Origin: Streptococcus oricebi
GTDB taxonomy: Bacteria > Bacillota > Bacilli > Lactobacillales > Streptococcaceae
Direction of reading: 5' to 3'
Length of the DNA: 64,000 bases
NCBI RefSeq assembly: GCF_017883985.1
Contig: NZ_PRDG01000006.1
Coordinates: forward strand, 48,119-112,118
Part shown: positions 53,778 through 62,510 of the stretch, piece after piece
Layout of the letters: each line of letters starts with the position of its first letter
Position numbering within the stretch: position 1 is the stretch's first letter
The notes under the pieces: generated by a model
What the model was told of the DNA's origin: nothing
The model's input: only the letters and a program-made list of their open reading frames with translations
Databases searched by the model: none
Translations under genes and position numbers: made by a program

Positions 53778-54638
53778 ATGGAGAAGTACCCTTTTAAAAA
53801 TTTATTTGATGATAGTTGGAAGGTTTTTCGGGAAAATTATAGTTTGTGGGTAGTTGGTAGCTTCCTATCAGGTCTGCTACCGACGGTTATAAGTATGGTG
53901 GTCTTTAGGTATTTTATGACATCCATCCAGGATGGGACAGCTTTTTCACCTCAGTTTTTCCTGATTATCCATACAGCTCTCTTGTTTTCGGGACTAGGTC
54001 CCTCCTTGATATTTAAAAAGTATTTTCTAATCTTGGTTCGTCAGGGAGCCCTAGTCAAAAAGCATTTATTAGCGGCTATTTTTTATAGTTTGACGGATGG
54101 CTTGGGTAGAAGATTTTACTATTTTATTGTGAGCTATCTGATTTTATTCCTGCCTTTTTTACCACTATGGTTGAATTTCGAGACTATTTTACCTGCCCTT
54201 TTACCCTATATGGGTCTAGCTGGTTTTCTCATCTTAATATGGTTTTTGTTCCTCTTTTCTGTTGTATTTGGTTTTTTGAGTATCTTAATTGCTAGCTATT
54301 TCTTTTTGTTTCCTTTTATTGTTCAAGATACAGCTTCAAAAGATAATCAACTAAAGGCCCTTTCCTATTTAAAAGCGGTCAAGAAGTCTATCCAGCTGAT
54401 GAAGGGACAAAAAAGGTACTACCTTCTTTTGCAGTTAATTCTAGGGGCTATAAATGGTTTGGGCGGCCAAGGAATAAGTTATGTGATTCTTTTCATAGGA
54501 GGAGACCCTTTCTTATCCCTCATGCTATTTTTTATACTAAACAGCTTATTTGTGAGCCCTTATTCTGCCGCCATGGAGACCTTCTGGGCCGACCGTTTAA
54601 TGCAGAATGATACTGAAATCGTTGATTATGGAGATTAG
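53778..54638 (+). CDS. Multi-pass membrane protein (DUF975-like), paralogue 1
   Basis: A 286-residue protein with about six membrane helices. The LPFIVQDTASKDNQLKALSYL..KKSIQLMKGQ type segment near residue 205 resembles the DUF975/GYF-type 'LMKG' motif, and it ends AMETFWADRLMQNDTEIVDYGD. ATG 53778 follows AGAGGAAAAG; upstream in-frame starts lie in the pilus terminator. Function unknown. Confidence 0.7.
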   Translation: MEKYPFKNLFDDSWKVFRENYSLWVVGSFLSGLLPTVISMVVFRYFMTSIQDGTAFSPQFFLIIHTALLFSGLGPSLIFKKYFLILVRQGALVKKHLLAAIFYSLTDGLGRRFYYFIVSYLILFLPFLPLWLNFETILPALLPYMGLAGFLILIWFLFLFSVVFGFLSILIASYFFLFPFIVQDTASKDNQLKALSYLKAVKKSIQLMKGQKRYYLLLQLILGAINGLGGQGISYVILFIGGDPFLSLMLFFILNSLFVSPYSAAMETFWADRLMQNDTEIVDYGD

Positions 54639-54658
54639 GAGGTGACGAGAGTCATTTT

Positions 54659-55579
54659 ATGAAAAAGTTTAGATTGTCGTCCCTGTTTCGCCAGGCACGA
54701 CGGGAGTTAAAAGCTAATTACCTGGCCTGGGCAGGGCCGACCGTCTGTATCGGTCTGCTTTACGGCCTCTTGATTAGCCTGATTTATGTCAATTATGAGC
54801 AGATAGAGAGCAGGTCTAGTCAGCCCTTGTTGGCCTCGCTAGCCTATATCTTAAATCTAATGACCACCAAATTGGTCGAGTTTTCCGACCAGCCTATTTT
54901 AAGGGTGGCTATCCTGCTCTTTACAGCCAGCTATTTTTTCACCAGCAAGTATTTCTTAACCCTGGTTAGAAGTCCCCGCTTGGTTAAGCGCTATTTTCTA
55001 GAAGCAGTCCAGTACAGTATCACTGACGGTCTGAACAATCGGATTGGTTATTTTTTTCTTTATATCCTAACCAATCTTCCCTTTCTATTGATTTTGACAG
55101 TGGCCTATCTGACCTTTCCGACTTCTTTTCCAGATTTGGCCCAGGGCCTCTGGCTCTTTCAGTGGATTTTACAGGCCTGCCTCCTACTGGGGGTTATCCT
55201 GGTTAGGAGCCATCTTTTTCTCCTGCCTTATATCGTGGCAGATACTTGCTCGGCTGACAACCAGCTGGCCCCCCTGCCTTATATGGAGTGCTTGAAAAAG
55301 TCCTCCCAGCTGATGAAGGGCCAATTTTGGACCTATTTTCTGCTCTCACTTGCTGAGTATGGAGTGCGTTTGAGCCTAGAGTTTGTCCAGTCCTTTATCA
55401 TCGTTCACTATCTGGTTTTGGGACAGGATCCGGCCTCTCTACAGCTGATTTTTATCCTGATTTTTCTCTTTGGCCTTTTGCGCTTCTTGTTTATCAATCC
55501 TTTCCTAAGGGCTGTCAAGACAATCTGGGCCAATCATTTAATCGTGGGGGACCGAGAAATCGTCAATTTTGGTGATTAA
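54659..55579 (+). CDS. Multi-pass membrane protein (DUF975-like), paralogue 2
   Basis: A 306-residue protein with the same topology as its upstream neighbour and shared landmarks: SITDGL...RIGYFF against SLTDGLGRRFYYF, LPYIVADTCSADNQLAPLPYM..KKSSQLMKGQ, and the ending TIWANHLIVGDREIVNFGD. The pair arose by tandem duplication and may form a heteromer. AGGAGGTGA is unusually far (about 14 bases) from the ATG. Confidence 0.7.
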   Translation: MKKFRLSSLFRQARRELKANYLAWAGPTVCIGLLYGLLISLIYVNYEQIESRSSQPLLASLAYILNLMTTKLVEFSDQPILRVAILLFTASYFFTSKYFLTLVRSPRLVKRYFLEAVQYSITDGLNNRIGYFFLYILTNLPFLLILTVAYLTFPTSFPDLAQGLWLFQWILQACLLLGVILVRSHLFLLPYIVADTCSADNQLAPLPYMECLKKSSQLMKGQFWTYFLLSLAEYGVRLSLEFVQSFIIVHYLVLGQDPASLQLIFILIFLFGLLRFLFINPFLRAVKTIWANHLIVGDREIVNFGD

Positions 55580-55609
55580 CCAAAAAAAGAGAAATAAAAA
55601 AGTAAATTA

Positions 55610-55618
55610 TGATATAAT
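55610..55618 (+). promoter_or_regulatory. Extended -10 promoter at the head of the repeat array
   Basis: TGATATAAT. A transcript would run across the mosaic hairpin array towards the SepM-like gene; no other promoter for that gene is evident. Confidence 0.4.
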
Positions 55619-55690
55619 CATAAAGGACCTTTTGCCAGAAAAAATAGGGACTAGAAAAGAGTCCCAGCCAAAAAGGGACTATAAATAAGT

Positions 55691-56445
55691 CTGCCAACGG
55701 GCTTTGTATTTTATGTAATTGAACAGGGGCTTCAGCGAGGAAAATCCATTAGCTAGAAACTAGTGAATATCTAGACGCAGTAGCTGACTGATAGTTGTCG
55801 GCGTCACTAAGTGACTGGCCACCTATCTAGTCAGCCTTGCGTAGGTTTCGCAACGAAATTCTAACGAATTTCTGCTCAGCCTGATATTTTTTCTTCGTTT
55901 TTCGACATTTTCCAAGCAAAACGATAATTTTTGCTTGGAAAATTAGTGCAGACTTTAGAAAGAGCACGCTAGTGGCTTTCGTTTCCTGACAGCGCTCTAG
56001 CGCTAGACAGGAGTAAGTCTGCGAACGGTCTCGTATCTTATGAAATTGAACACGCCCTAAAAACTTTGAAAAAAAGATAAATACTCCTAGGAGCTGGGGC
56101 TCCGTTGTCGTATTTCCTATTTTTTCTTCGTTTTCTTAACGGGCTTTGTATCTTATAATTGAACTCGAGCTAAAAGCTACGGAAAAAAGATAGATTTCCT
56201 TGTGTGCTTGCACACAGCGTCAATCTCCTGATTTTTTCCGTAGCCCTTGCGAGTTTTACTCGCTTAGGGATATGGATGCTGGCGAGAGGGACTCTCGCGC
56301 AGTGCTCTTGTATCGTATCTTATGTAATTGAACAGGGGCTAAAATCCTAGTAAAAAAGACTCGCTTGCCTTGCTTCATCGAAGCGGCACCGCGCTCCCTA
56401 TTTTTATACGGATTTCTTTACGCCCTTTGTATCTTATGAAAGGAG
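55691..56445 (+). repeat. Mosaic stem-loop repeat array upstream of the SepM-like gene
   Basis: A boundary sequence close to AACGGGCTTTGTATCTTATG plus TAATTGAACAGGGGCT occurs at about 55691-55731, 56019-56058, 56135-56171, 56301-56340 and, truncated, 56417-56445. The segments between are large imperfect hairpins, for example GCTACGGAAAAAA (56176-56188) with TTTTTTCCGTAGC (56232-56244). Copies 1 and 4 share 21 identical bases. The array ends inside the ribosome-binding region of the next gene. Confidence 0.75.
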
Positions 56446-56451
56446 GTTTTT

Positions 56452-57504
56452 TTGAGGGGTTATCAGTCTTTTTTGAGGGCGGTATCGGTGGTTGTTGTTT
56501 TGACGATTATTGGTTTTATTCCTCTTCCTTATGTTTTGGAGCATTCGGTTCCGGCCAAGAAGGCCAGTGATTTTGTTGAAGTGACTGGTAAGAAAGAAGG
56601 CGGTGAGGGGCAGGTGATGATAACGGCTGTTGGGGTTTCCAATGCCCGGGTCTTTACTTCTATTCTAGCCCTCTTGCCCGACTATTCCTTAGAGCCAGAA
56701 GTGGACTATGTGGTCCCAGATGACTATTATGAAAGGCACGATAAGGCTTCTGAGCAGGAAAATGACACCATGACTTCTTCCCAGCTCAATGCCTTGCAGG
56801 TGGCCTATCGGGCGGCTAATCGTCCAGTTGAAATGCAGCAGAAGAACATCTATGTCAGCTCGGTCAATAGTAATTCCTCCTTTCGGGAGCAATTACAGCG
56901 GGGGGACAGGATTTTGAAGGTCAATAACCAGACCTATTCCAACCCCTATGAGCTCTTAGACAAGCTGGAGAAAAAGGCTGTTGGGGCCCTGATTACCATT
57001 GAATACAGCCGCAAGGGGGTCCTGCATACAGCTAGCGGTCACCTGGTGGTCAATAAATCAAGTGGCAAGCCCAGCCTGGGAGTGGAGCTCTACTCCGAGG
57101 TATCGCTTCTGGTCAATCCCCACATCTCGCTCAAATCAAATGGGGTGGAGGGACCCTCGGGTGGTCTGATGTTTAGCCTAGAAATCTATAATCAACTATC
57201 CAGCAAGGATATTACCAAGGGTCATATCGTTGCTGGGACGGGAACTATCGACCACAAGGGCAATGTTGGACGGATTTCTGGGGTCGAAAAGAAGGTCATC
57301 GCGGCCAATCGGGCAGGGGCTACCATCTTTTTTGTCCCCGATGATACTATTGATGCCGACATTGTCCGCCTCAATCCTAAGTTGAGGACCAATTACCATG
57401 AGGCGGTCCGGGCAGCCATTAAGATTAAGAGTCAGATGACTATTGTCCCCGTCAAGACCTTTGATGATGCCCTTCTCTACCTTCAAAAATTACCTCCTGC
57501 CTAA
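56452..57504 (+). CDS. sepM: PDZ and Lon-type (S16) membrane serine protease, SepM-like
   Basis: A 350-residue membrane-anchored protease: N-terminal helix (about 8-28), PDZ domain (about 125-205; SFREQLQRGDRILKVNNQ) and S16 domain with the nucleophile Ser in GVEGPSGGLMFSL and catalytic Lys near GVEKKVIAANRAGA. In S. mutans SepM trims the competence peptide to its active form. TTG start with GGAGG seven bases before it. It stands apart from the QS locus but could process its peptide (inference). Confidence 0.87.
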   Translation: MRGYQSFLRAVSVVVVLTIIGFIPLPYVLEHSVPAKKASDFVEVTGKKEGGEGQVMITAVGVSNARVFTSILALLPDYSLEPEVDYVVPDDYYERHDKASEQENDTMTSSQLNALQVAYRAANRPVEMQQKNIYVSSVNSNSSFREQLQRGDRILKVNNQTYSNPYELLDKLEKKAVGALITIEYSRKGVLHTASGHLVVNKSSGKPSLGVELYSEVSLLVNPHISLKSNGVEGPSGGLMFSLEIYNQLSSKDITKGHIVAGTGTIDHKGNVGRISGVEKKVIAANRAGATIFFVPDDTIDADIVRLNPKLRTNYHEAVRAAIKIKSQMTIVPVKTFDDALLYLQKLPPA

Positions 57505-57521
57505 GCTTGAAAGTAAATCAC

Positions 57522-57550
57522 AAAACTCCCTTTAGCCAAAGGGAGTTTTT
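57522..57550 (+). terminator. Terminator after the SepM-like gene
   Basis: AAAACTCCCTTT-AGCC-AAAGGGAGTTTTT. Confidence 0.9.
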
Positions 57551-57565
57551 AAGTTTTATCCTTCA

Positions 57566-57592
57566 AAAAACCACCAGCTGGGCTGGTGGTTT
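57566..57592 (-). terminator. Terminator of the MFS transporter gene
   Basis: AAACCACCAGC/GCTGGTGGTTT stem, followed on the minus strand by a run of Ts, 47 bases past the MFS stop codon. Confidence 0.85.
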
Positions 57593-57638
57593 GGCTTTAT
57601 TTAAAGGGAGAGGAACAAGCCCTCCTTTCTAGCCCTAT

Positions 57639-58811
57639 TTATAAAATCTTATCCTGCTTTTCGACATAAAAGACGGTGTAAATCATAATCAGAGCCACGA
57701 CCAGCAGGAGGCTGATGGCTGGGATCCAGGAGCCGAAAAATTCTAGGCTGTAACCAAAGACGGTCGGACCAAAGGCGGCTAGGAGATAACCCCCTGTTTG
57801 GGCCAGGGCCGAGAGCTGGGCCGTTTGGCTGGGACTAGAGGTCTTTAGGGAGAAGGTCACCAGCAGATAGGGAAAGAGGGCGCTGACCATAATTCCTAGG
57901 AGGAGCCCCAGGACAATCCAATAGCTAAAGTTCTTGATTGGGAAATAGAGCATGATGATTCCACTGAGACCGGCTAGTGAGACCAGGCCTAGCATTAGCT
58001 TTCTTCCTAGCGACGAAAGGCGGGTGGTCAAGCCAGGAACAGTCATGGAAAAGGGCAGACTAATCAGAGAAAAGGTCGAGGCGACAATGCCTGCTGCGTC
58101 CTTGGAAAGGCCGGCTTCCTGGGCCAGGGTTGGCAGCCAGGTCATACAGGTATAAAAGATGAGTGACTGGAAACCACCAAAGATAATCAAGGCCCAGACC
58201 TTCTTATTTTTTAGCAGGGAGGACTGGCTTTGCTTCTTATCAGCATGGGAACTCAAGCGGTGGTTGTAGGCTGTATTAGGGAGCCAAATGATGAGGGCTA
58301 AAAAGCAAACTAGGGTCAAGCTTAGGACCAGCCCCTGCCAGGAGCTGGCTCTGGTAATGGGTACTGCTAGAGCGGCAGCCAGAGTGGTCGATAAGCCCAT
58401 GGAAGTGGTATAGATAGTCGTCAAAAGACCGATTTTTTGGGGCTGGTTGGCCTGGATAACGCTAGGGAGGAGGACATTTAAGATAGCGATGGCAATCCCG
58501 ATAATAATGGTCCCCAAAAAGAGGAGGGGCAGGTTAAAAATCCGAATCAAGGAGCCCAGGGTCAGGACCAAAAGCGAAGCTGCCAGTAGTTTTTCCAGGC
58601 CCAGCTTACGAGCCAGGGCAGGAGAAAGGGCCGAAAAAAGGGCGAACATAATCAAGGGGAGGGTAGTTAGGAGGCCTAGCGAGCTGACCTTGACCCCGAG
58701 ACTAGAGGCAATGTCTGTTAGGACCGTTGGAATGGTCGTAAAGGGAGTTCGCAGGGCAATTCCCAGCATGACGATACCTGGTATAAAAAAGATGGAATGT
58801 TGTTTTTTCAT
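57639..58811 (-). CDS. MFS transporter, CynX/NimT family
   Basis: A 390-residue protein with twelve predicted helices. The start FIPGIVMLGIALRTPFTTIPTVL and the loop GLLTTLPLIMFALFSALSPALARKLG (with RxxG after helix 2) are typical of CynX/NimT cyanate or nitroimidazole-type transporters. Real substrate unknown. AGAGGAG precedes the ATG. Its 150-base leader holds a terminator, so expression is probably controlled by attenuation. Confidence 0.85.
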   Translation of the reverse strand: MKKQHSIFFIPGIVMLGIALRTPFTTIPTVLTDIASSLGVKVSSLGLLTTLPLIMFALFSALSPALARKLGLEKLLAASLLVLTLGSLIRIFNLPLLFLGTIIIGIAIAILNVLLPSVIQANQPQKIGLLTTIYTTSMGLSTTLAAALAVPITRASSWQGLVLSLTLVCFLALIIWLPNTAYNHRLSSHADKKQSQSSLLKNKKVWALIIFGGFQSLIFYTCMTWLPTLAQEAGLSKDAAGIVASTFSLISLPFSMTVPGLTTRLSSLGRKLMLGLVSLAGLSGIIMLYFPIKNFSYWIVLGLLLGIMVSALFPYLLVTFSLKTSSPSQTAQLSALAQTGGYLLAAFGPTVFGYSLEFFGSWIPAISLLLVVALIMIYTVFYVEKQDKIL

Positions 58812-58832
58812 AGTTCTCCTCTAAAAATCTTA

Positions 58833-58964
58833 AAAAACACCCCAAAAATGGGTGCTTTTCTAGTTTACTAAGTCCGGCCCCTCTAGGGAGTAGGCCAAGC
58901 AATTCTTCTTGCTTTTGAAACTCAAGCCCGCTGGACGTGTTCTTGCTTGATTTTCTTTGAGCTG
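58833..58964 (-). promoter_or_regulatory. Structured leader with attenuator hairpin upstream of the MFS gene
   Basis: On the minus strand the RNA starts near 58964. It has local stems (GGCC...GGCC around 58875-58895; GCAA...TTGC around 58902-58915; CTCAA/TTGAG) and ends in a hairpin GCACCCA/GGGGTG followed by T6 (58857-58833), 22 bases before the start codon. No open reading frame is seen, so a leader peptide is unlikely. No known riboswitch class was recognised. Confidence 0.6.
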
Positions 58965-58970
58965 TATTTT

Positions 58971-58999
58971 ATTATATAAGACCGGGCAAGCAATGTCAA
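58971..58999 (-). promoter_or_regulatory. Consensus promoter of the MFS gene
   Basis: Minus strand TTGACA (58999-58994), 17-base spacer, TATAAT (58976-58971). Confidence 0.85.
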
Positions 59000-59200
59000 A
59001 CAAGAAACCCAGGTCCTAGCCCCTTTTAGACGGGCTTTGGCCTGCTTTTCAAGCTAATCTTGGCCTTGTTCAGCCTATAAAAATGGGTATAATTTTCTAG
59101 TTTAAATGCTCTTTATTTTTTTGAGTAAGTCCGCCAGGAAAGACCGAATTCGGGGAGCAGAAAGAGGGAGATAGGAGGGGCAATTTTGTCCGCTTTTTGC

Positions 59201-59206
59201 TATAAT
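59201..59206 (+). promoter_or_regulatory. Extended -10 directly upstream of the ruvB ATG (leaderless)
   Basis: TGCTATAAT ends six bases before ATG 59213, so transcription likely starts at the start codon. A GGAGGGG further upstream, before an in-frame TTG at 59186, would matter only for transcripts from another promoter. Confidence 0.6.
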
Positions 59207-59212
59207 AGTTCT

Positions 59213-60211
59213 ATGAGTAGAATTTTAGATAAGGAACAAATGGCCGACGAGGAGCTGATAGAGCGGACTTTGAGGCCCCAGTTTTTAAGAGAGTATATCG
59301 GTCAGGATAAGGTCAAGGAACAGCTGGCTATTTTTATCGAGGCTGCCAAATTGCGGGACGAGGCCCTGGACCATGTCCTTTTGTTTGGCCCTCCTGGTCT
59401 AGGAAAGACCACCCTGGCCTTTGTCATTGCCAATGAGCTAGGAGTCAATCTCAAGCAGACCTCGGGGCCTGTTATTGAAAAGGCCGGGGACTTGGTGGCT
59501 ATTTTAAATGATTTAGAGCCGGGCGATGTCCTCTTTATTGATGAAATTCATCGCCTGCCCATGGCAGTGGAAGAGGTCCTCTATAGCGCCATGGAGGACT
59601 TCTATATCGATATTATGATCGGTGCTGGAGACACCAGCCGCAGTGTCCATTTGGACCTGCCTCCCTTTACTTTGATTGGGGCGACCACCCGAGCTGGCAT
59701 GTTGTCCAACCCCCTGCGGGCTCGCTTTGGGATTACTGGTCACATGGAGTATTATGAGCAAGCCGATTTGACCGAGATTGTCGAGCGAACTGCGGATATT
59801 TTTGAGATGGAAATTGCCCATGAGGCAGCGGCAAATTTGGCCTTAAGGAGTCGGGGGACCCCTCGGATTGCCAACCGTCTCCTCAAAAGGGTCCGGGACT
59901 ACGCCCAAATCAAGGGAAATGGTCTGATTGATGAGGTCATGACCAACCAAGCCCTGGCCATGCTGGATGTGGATGAGGAAGGCCTGGACTATGTGGACCA
60001 AAAGATTCTAAGGACCATGATTGAAGTCTATGCAGGTGGCCCTGTCGGTCTAGGGACCTTGTCGGTCAATATCGCTGAAGAAAGGGAGACCGTCGAGGAT
60101 ATGTATGAGCCCTATCTGATTCAAAAGGGCTTCATCATGCGGACGCGAACCGGGCGCGTGGCTACGCCCAAGGCTTATCAACATCTCGGCTACGAGTATC
60201 TGGACAAGTGA
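59213..60211 (+). CDS. ruvB: Holliday junction branch-migration ATPase RuvB
   Basis: A 332-residue AAA+ motor acting with RuvA. It begins [22 protein letters not shown] like other streptococcal RuvB. It shows Walker [13 protein letters not shown], Walker [10 protein letters not shown], sensor [10 protein letters not shown], the Arg finger region SNPLRARFG and the winged-helix end [18 protein letters not shown]. Stop TGA overlaps the next ATG. The downstream csRNA setting recalls that of pneumococcal csRNAs near ruvB (memory, not checked). Confidence 0.97.
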   Translation: MSRILDKEQMADEELIERTLRPQFLREYIGQDKVKEQLAIFIEAAKLRDEALDHVLLFGPPGLGKTTLAFVIANELGVNLKQTSGPVIEKAGDLVAILNDLEPGDVLFIDEIHRLPMAVEEVLYSAMEDFYIDIMIGAGDTSRSVHLDLPPFTLIGATTRAGMLSNPLRARFGITGHMEYYEQADLTEIVERTADIFEMEIAHEAAANLALRSRGTPRIANRLLKRVRDYAQIKGNGLIDEVMTNQALAMLDVDEEGLDYVDQKILRTMIEVYAGGPVGLGTLSVNIAEERETVEDMYEPYLIQKGFIMRTRTGRVATPKAYQHLGYEYLDK

Positions 60212-60792
60212 TGGAAAAGCCAGCAGAAATCCTAGCAGTCTTTGCGGCAGACCAAGATTTGATGGAGCTTTTGAGAATTATCCGAGACTTGAAACTTAAG
60301 GACTCCTGGCTCTGTGCCGGTAGTGTTCGGAATTTTCTCTGGAATTATCTATCAGGTCGGCCGGCCTTGGACTGGCAGACAGATGTAGATGTGATTTTCT
60401 TTGACCCGGCCTATTCAGCAGCAGCTACTAGACAGGTGGAGGAGAGGCTAAAAAGAGATTTCCCCTCCTACCAATGGGAGGTTAGAAATCAGGTATTGAT
60501 GCACCAGCATAGCCCCCATACGGCCCCTTATCAGAGTTCTAGGGATGCTATGAGTAAGTATCCTGAACGCTGCACAGCTGTTGGCTTGCGTCTCCTGGCC
60601 AATAATCAGCTGGAAGCTTTTGCCCCTTATGGCTGGCAGGACATTCTAAATTTTCGGATTGGTCCGACACCACATTTTTGGGCCGATCAAGAGCGACGAA
60701 AACTTTATCTGACCCGCTTGCAACAAAAAAATTGGCAGCAAAAATGGCCCCAGTTGCAGCTTTATTTTCCAGAGAAAGCCAGTCCAGATTAA
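60211..60792 (+). CDS. Nucleotidyltransferase family protein (NTP_transf_6/DUF925-like)
   Basis: A 193-residue protein. SWLCAGSVRNFLWNYLSG and DVDVIFFD (catalytic Asp pair near residue 61-63) are the nucleotidyltransferase landmarks, followed by the family-specific EVRNQVLMH and YPERCTAVGLRL. Substrate unknown. Coupled to ruvB by ATGA-type overlap. The last four codons and 34 following bases belong to the direct repeat copy at 60779-60825. Confidence 0.82.
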   Translation: MEKPAEILAVFAADQDLMELLRIIRDLKLKDSWLCAGSVRNFLWNYLSGRPALDWQTDVDVIFFDPAYSAAATRQVEERLKRDFPSYQWEVRNQVLMHQHSPHTAPYQSSRDAMSKYPERCTAVGLRLLANNQLEAFAPYGWQDILNFRIGPTPHFWADQERRKLYLTRLQQKNWQQKWPQLQLYFPEKASPD

Positions 60793-60825
60793 GCGGAAAG
60801 CCCTCTAAATCAAGCTAGTTTTTAA
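60779..60825. repeat. Direct repeat, left copy (DR-L)
   Basis: 47 bases that include the nucleotidyltransferase stop codon (CCAGTCCAGATTAAGCGG at the left end). The right copy is 62511-62557; 46 of 47 bases agree, differing only at 60817 (A) versus 62549 (G). Confidence 0.92.
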
Positions 60826-60959
60826 TCGGTCAAGTCCTAATTTTAAGAGGGATTAAGCTAGAATAGTGACTGAGCTTTGTTGAGATAATCCACATACCTG
60901 GAGTTTAAATGATTATCTAATATGTTATAATATCAAAGAATAGGACCTAGGAGAACTAC

Positions 60960-62393
60960 ATGAATCAAACTCTAGCCCACTACCAATTCTCACCAGAAAG
61001 CCAATATTTAGATAGAAAATCAGCGCGCAAAAAGCCACAGGAATTGCTCAAGCATTTAATTGCTTTTGCCAATGCTGACGGTGGTCAGTTGGTTATTGGT
61101 ATTGAGGATGAGAAACAAGGAAATATCATAACAGGTTTCAAGGATGCTAGGGCTTATCCGATTGAAGATTTTAAGAAAATTGACCGTGAGATGCGTGAGA
61201 CCCCGCTGGAGTTATCATTTGAAGAAATTCCTGTGGTTAATCACAAGGAGGAAGATGATTTCATCCTGATTATCTCTGTTGAATTATCTTCTAATCGCGT
61301 TATTGCTGCACCGAATGATGACGTTTACCTTCGTCAAGGTGATGAGTCGATAAAGTTAAGTTATGAGCAGAGAACACAACTTAACTATGACAAAGGGCAG
61401 CGTTTTTTTGAAGATGAGCTTGTTTTGGATGCAACATTGGAAGATATTGATGAAACTATCGTACAGAATTTCAAAAGCCACTTTGATTTATCCGAGCGCT
61501 CCATGGAGGAAATACTTAGAGCAAGACGATTTTTAGTAAATGGGAAATTGACTAAAGCAGCGATTTTGCTTTTTGGGAAGCATCCATCAGCTTTCTTCTC
61601 TCAAGCGCGTGTTCGTTTTCAACGATTTGATGGGGCAAATATGGGAACAGGCAGTAGCTTTAATGTCATCAAAGAAGAGACCTTTGATGATGCCTTGCCA
61701 GTATTAATTACCAAGGTCAGGGACTTTATCCGTACACAGCTCAGAGAATTTCAGTATCTCGATGACCATGGTCAGTTTCAAATTTTGCCTGAGTATCCTG
61801 AGTTTGCTTGGTTTGAAGGTGTTGTTAATGCCATAACTCACCGTGACTATTCTGTCTATGGCGATCATATCCGTGTTTTGATGTTCGATGATCGATTAGA
61901 GATTCATAGTCCAGGAAAGCTACCGAATATTGTAACGGTTGAGAATATCAAGCATGAACGTTTTTCTAGAAATCCTCGGATTGCGAGGACTCTAGCCGAA
62001 TTTGGTTGGGTTCGTGAGATGAATGAGGGGGTTAAGCGTATCTATTCTGAGATGGAATCTGCCTTCCTTCAGGAGCCTAAGTATTCAGAACCGGGTAATA
62101 AGGTAGTTTTGACCCTGGAAAATAATATCATTAGTCGTCATCTACGAACACGAGACAGTTTGGAAAAACAGTTTATTGACTTTAGTAATCTAAATGCCGA
62201 CGAGCAAACTATTGTTCACTATATGTATAATTCGGGCGAGAAAATGACAACAGCAAAGGCGATTGAACTGACAGGAAGAAGTCGTAAATTTATTGTAAAA
62301 ACTATGAAAAATTTACAAGACTTGGGTATGGTTGATTGGTACGGTGCAAACAAAAATGATAGAAATCAATACTATACTTTGAAGAAAAAATAG
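60960..62393 (+). CDS. Schlafen-AlbA_2 / divergent ATPase / winged-helix protein (COG2865-type)
   Basis: A 477-residue protein. The N-terminal AlbA_2 domain (about 10-135) starts ESQYLDRKS and contains LIAFANADGGQLVIGIED and DVYLRQGDES. The central part carries a GHKL-like ATPase (HATPase_c_4; FAWFEGVVNAITHRDYSVYG, FDDRLEIHSPGKLP, RNPRIARTLAEFGWVREMNEGVKRIY). The C-terminus is a winged helix (LNADEQTIVHYMY...KAIELTGRSRKFIVKTMKNLQDLG). Members occur as regulators and in defence or mobile contexts. Codons are more AT-rich than those of ruvB next door, consistent with acquisition. Confidence 0.85.
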   Translation: MNQTLAHYQFSPESQYLDRKSARKKPQELLKHLIAFANADGGQLVIGIEDEKQGNIITGFKDARAYPIEDFKKIDREMRETPLELSFEEIPVVNHKEEDDFILIISVELSSNRVIAAPNDDVYLRQGDESIKLSYEQRTQLNYDKGQRFFEDELVLDATLEDIDETIVQNFKSHFDLSERSMEEILRARRFLVNGKLTKAAILLFGKHPSAFFSQARVRFQRFDGANMGTGSSFNVIKEETFDDALPVLITKVRDFIRTQLREFQYLDDHGQFQILPEYPEFAWFEGVVNAITHRDYSVYGDHIRVLMFDDRLEIHSPGKLPNIVTVENIKHERFSRNPRIARTLAEFGWVREMNEGVKRIYSEMESAFLQEPKYSEPGNKVVLTLENNIISRHLRTRDSLEKQFIDFSNLNADEQTIVHYMYNSGEKMTTAKAIELTGRSRKFIVKTMKNLQDLGMVDWYGANKNDRNQYYTLKKK

Positions 62394-62410
62394 TCTATCC
62401 TTTATTAAGT

Positions 62411-62490
62411 AGGATACAGTAGGATACAGTAGGATACAGTAGGATACAGTAGGATACAGTAGGATACAGTAGGATACAGTAGGATACAGT
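62411..62490. repeat. Eight perfect tandem copies of AGGATACAGT
   Basis: The 10-base unit is repeated eight times without mismatch, 17 bases after the stop codon of the AlbA_2 gene and inside the direct-repeat-bounded segment. Ten bases match one helical turn, so a bound protein would meet every copy on the same face. Confidence 0.97.
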
Positions 62491-62510
62491 AGTTGATATT
62501 TCTCAGAAAT

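Noticed and set aside
58833..58964. preQ1, fluoride, guanidine or T-box element before the MFS gene
   Set aside because: None of the conserved core sequences of those classes is present.
62411..62490. CRISPR-like array
   Set aside because: The 10-bp units are contiguous with no spacers and no cas genes are nearby.
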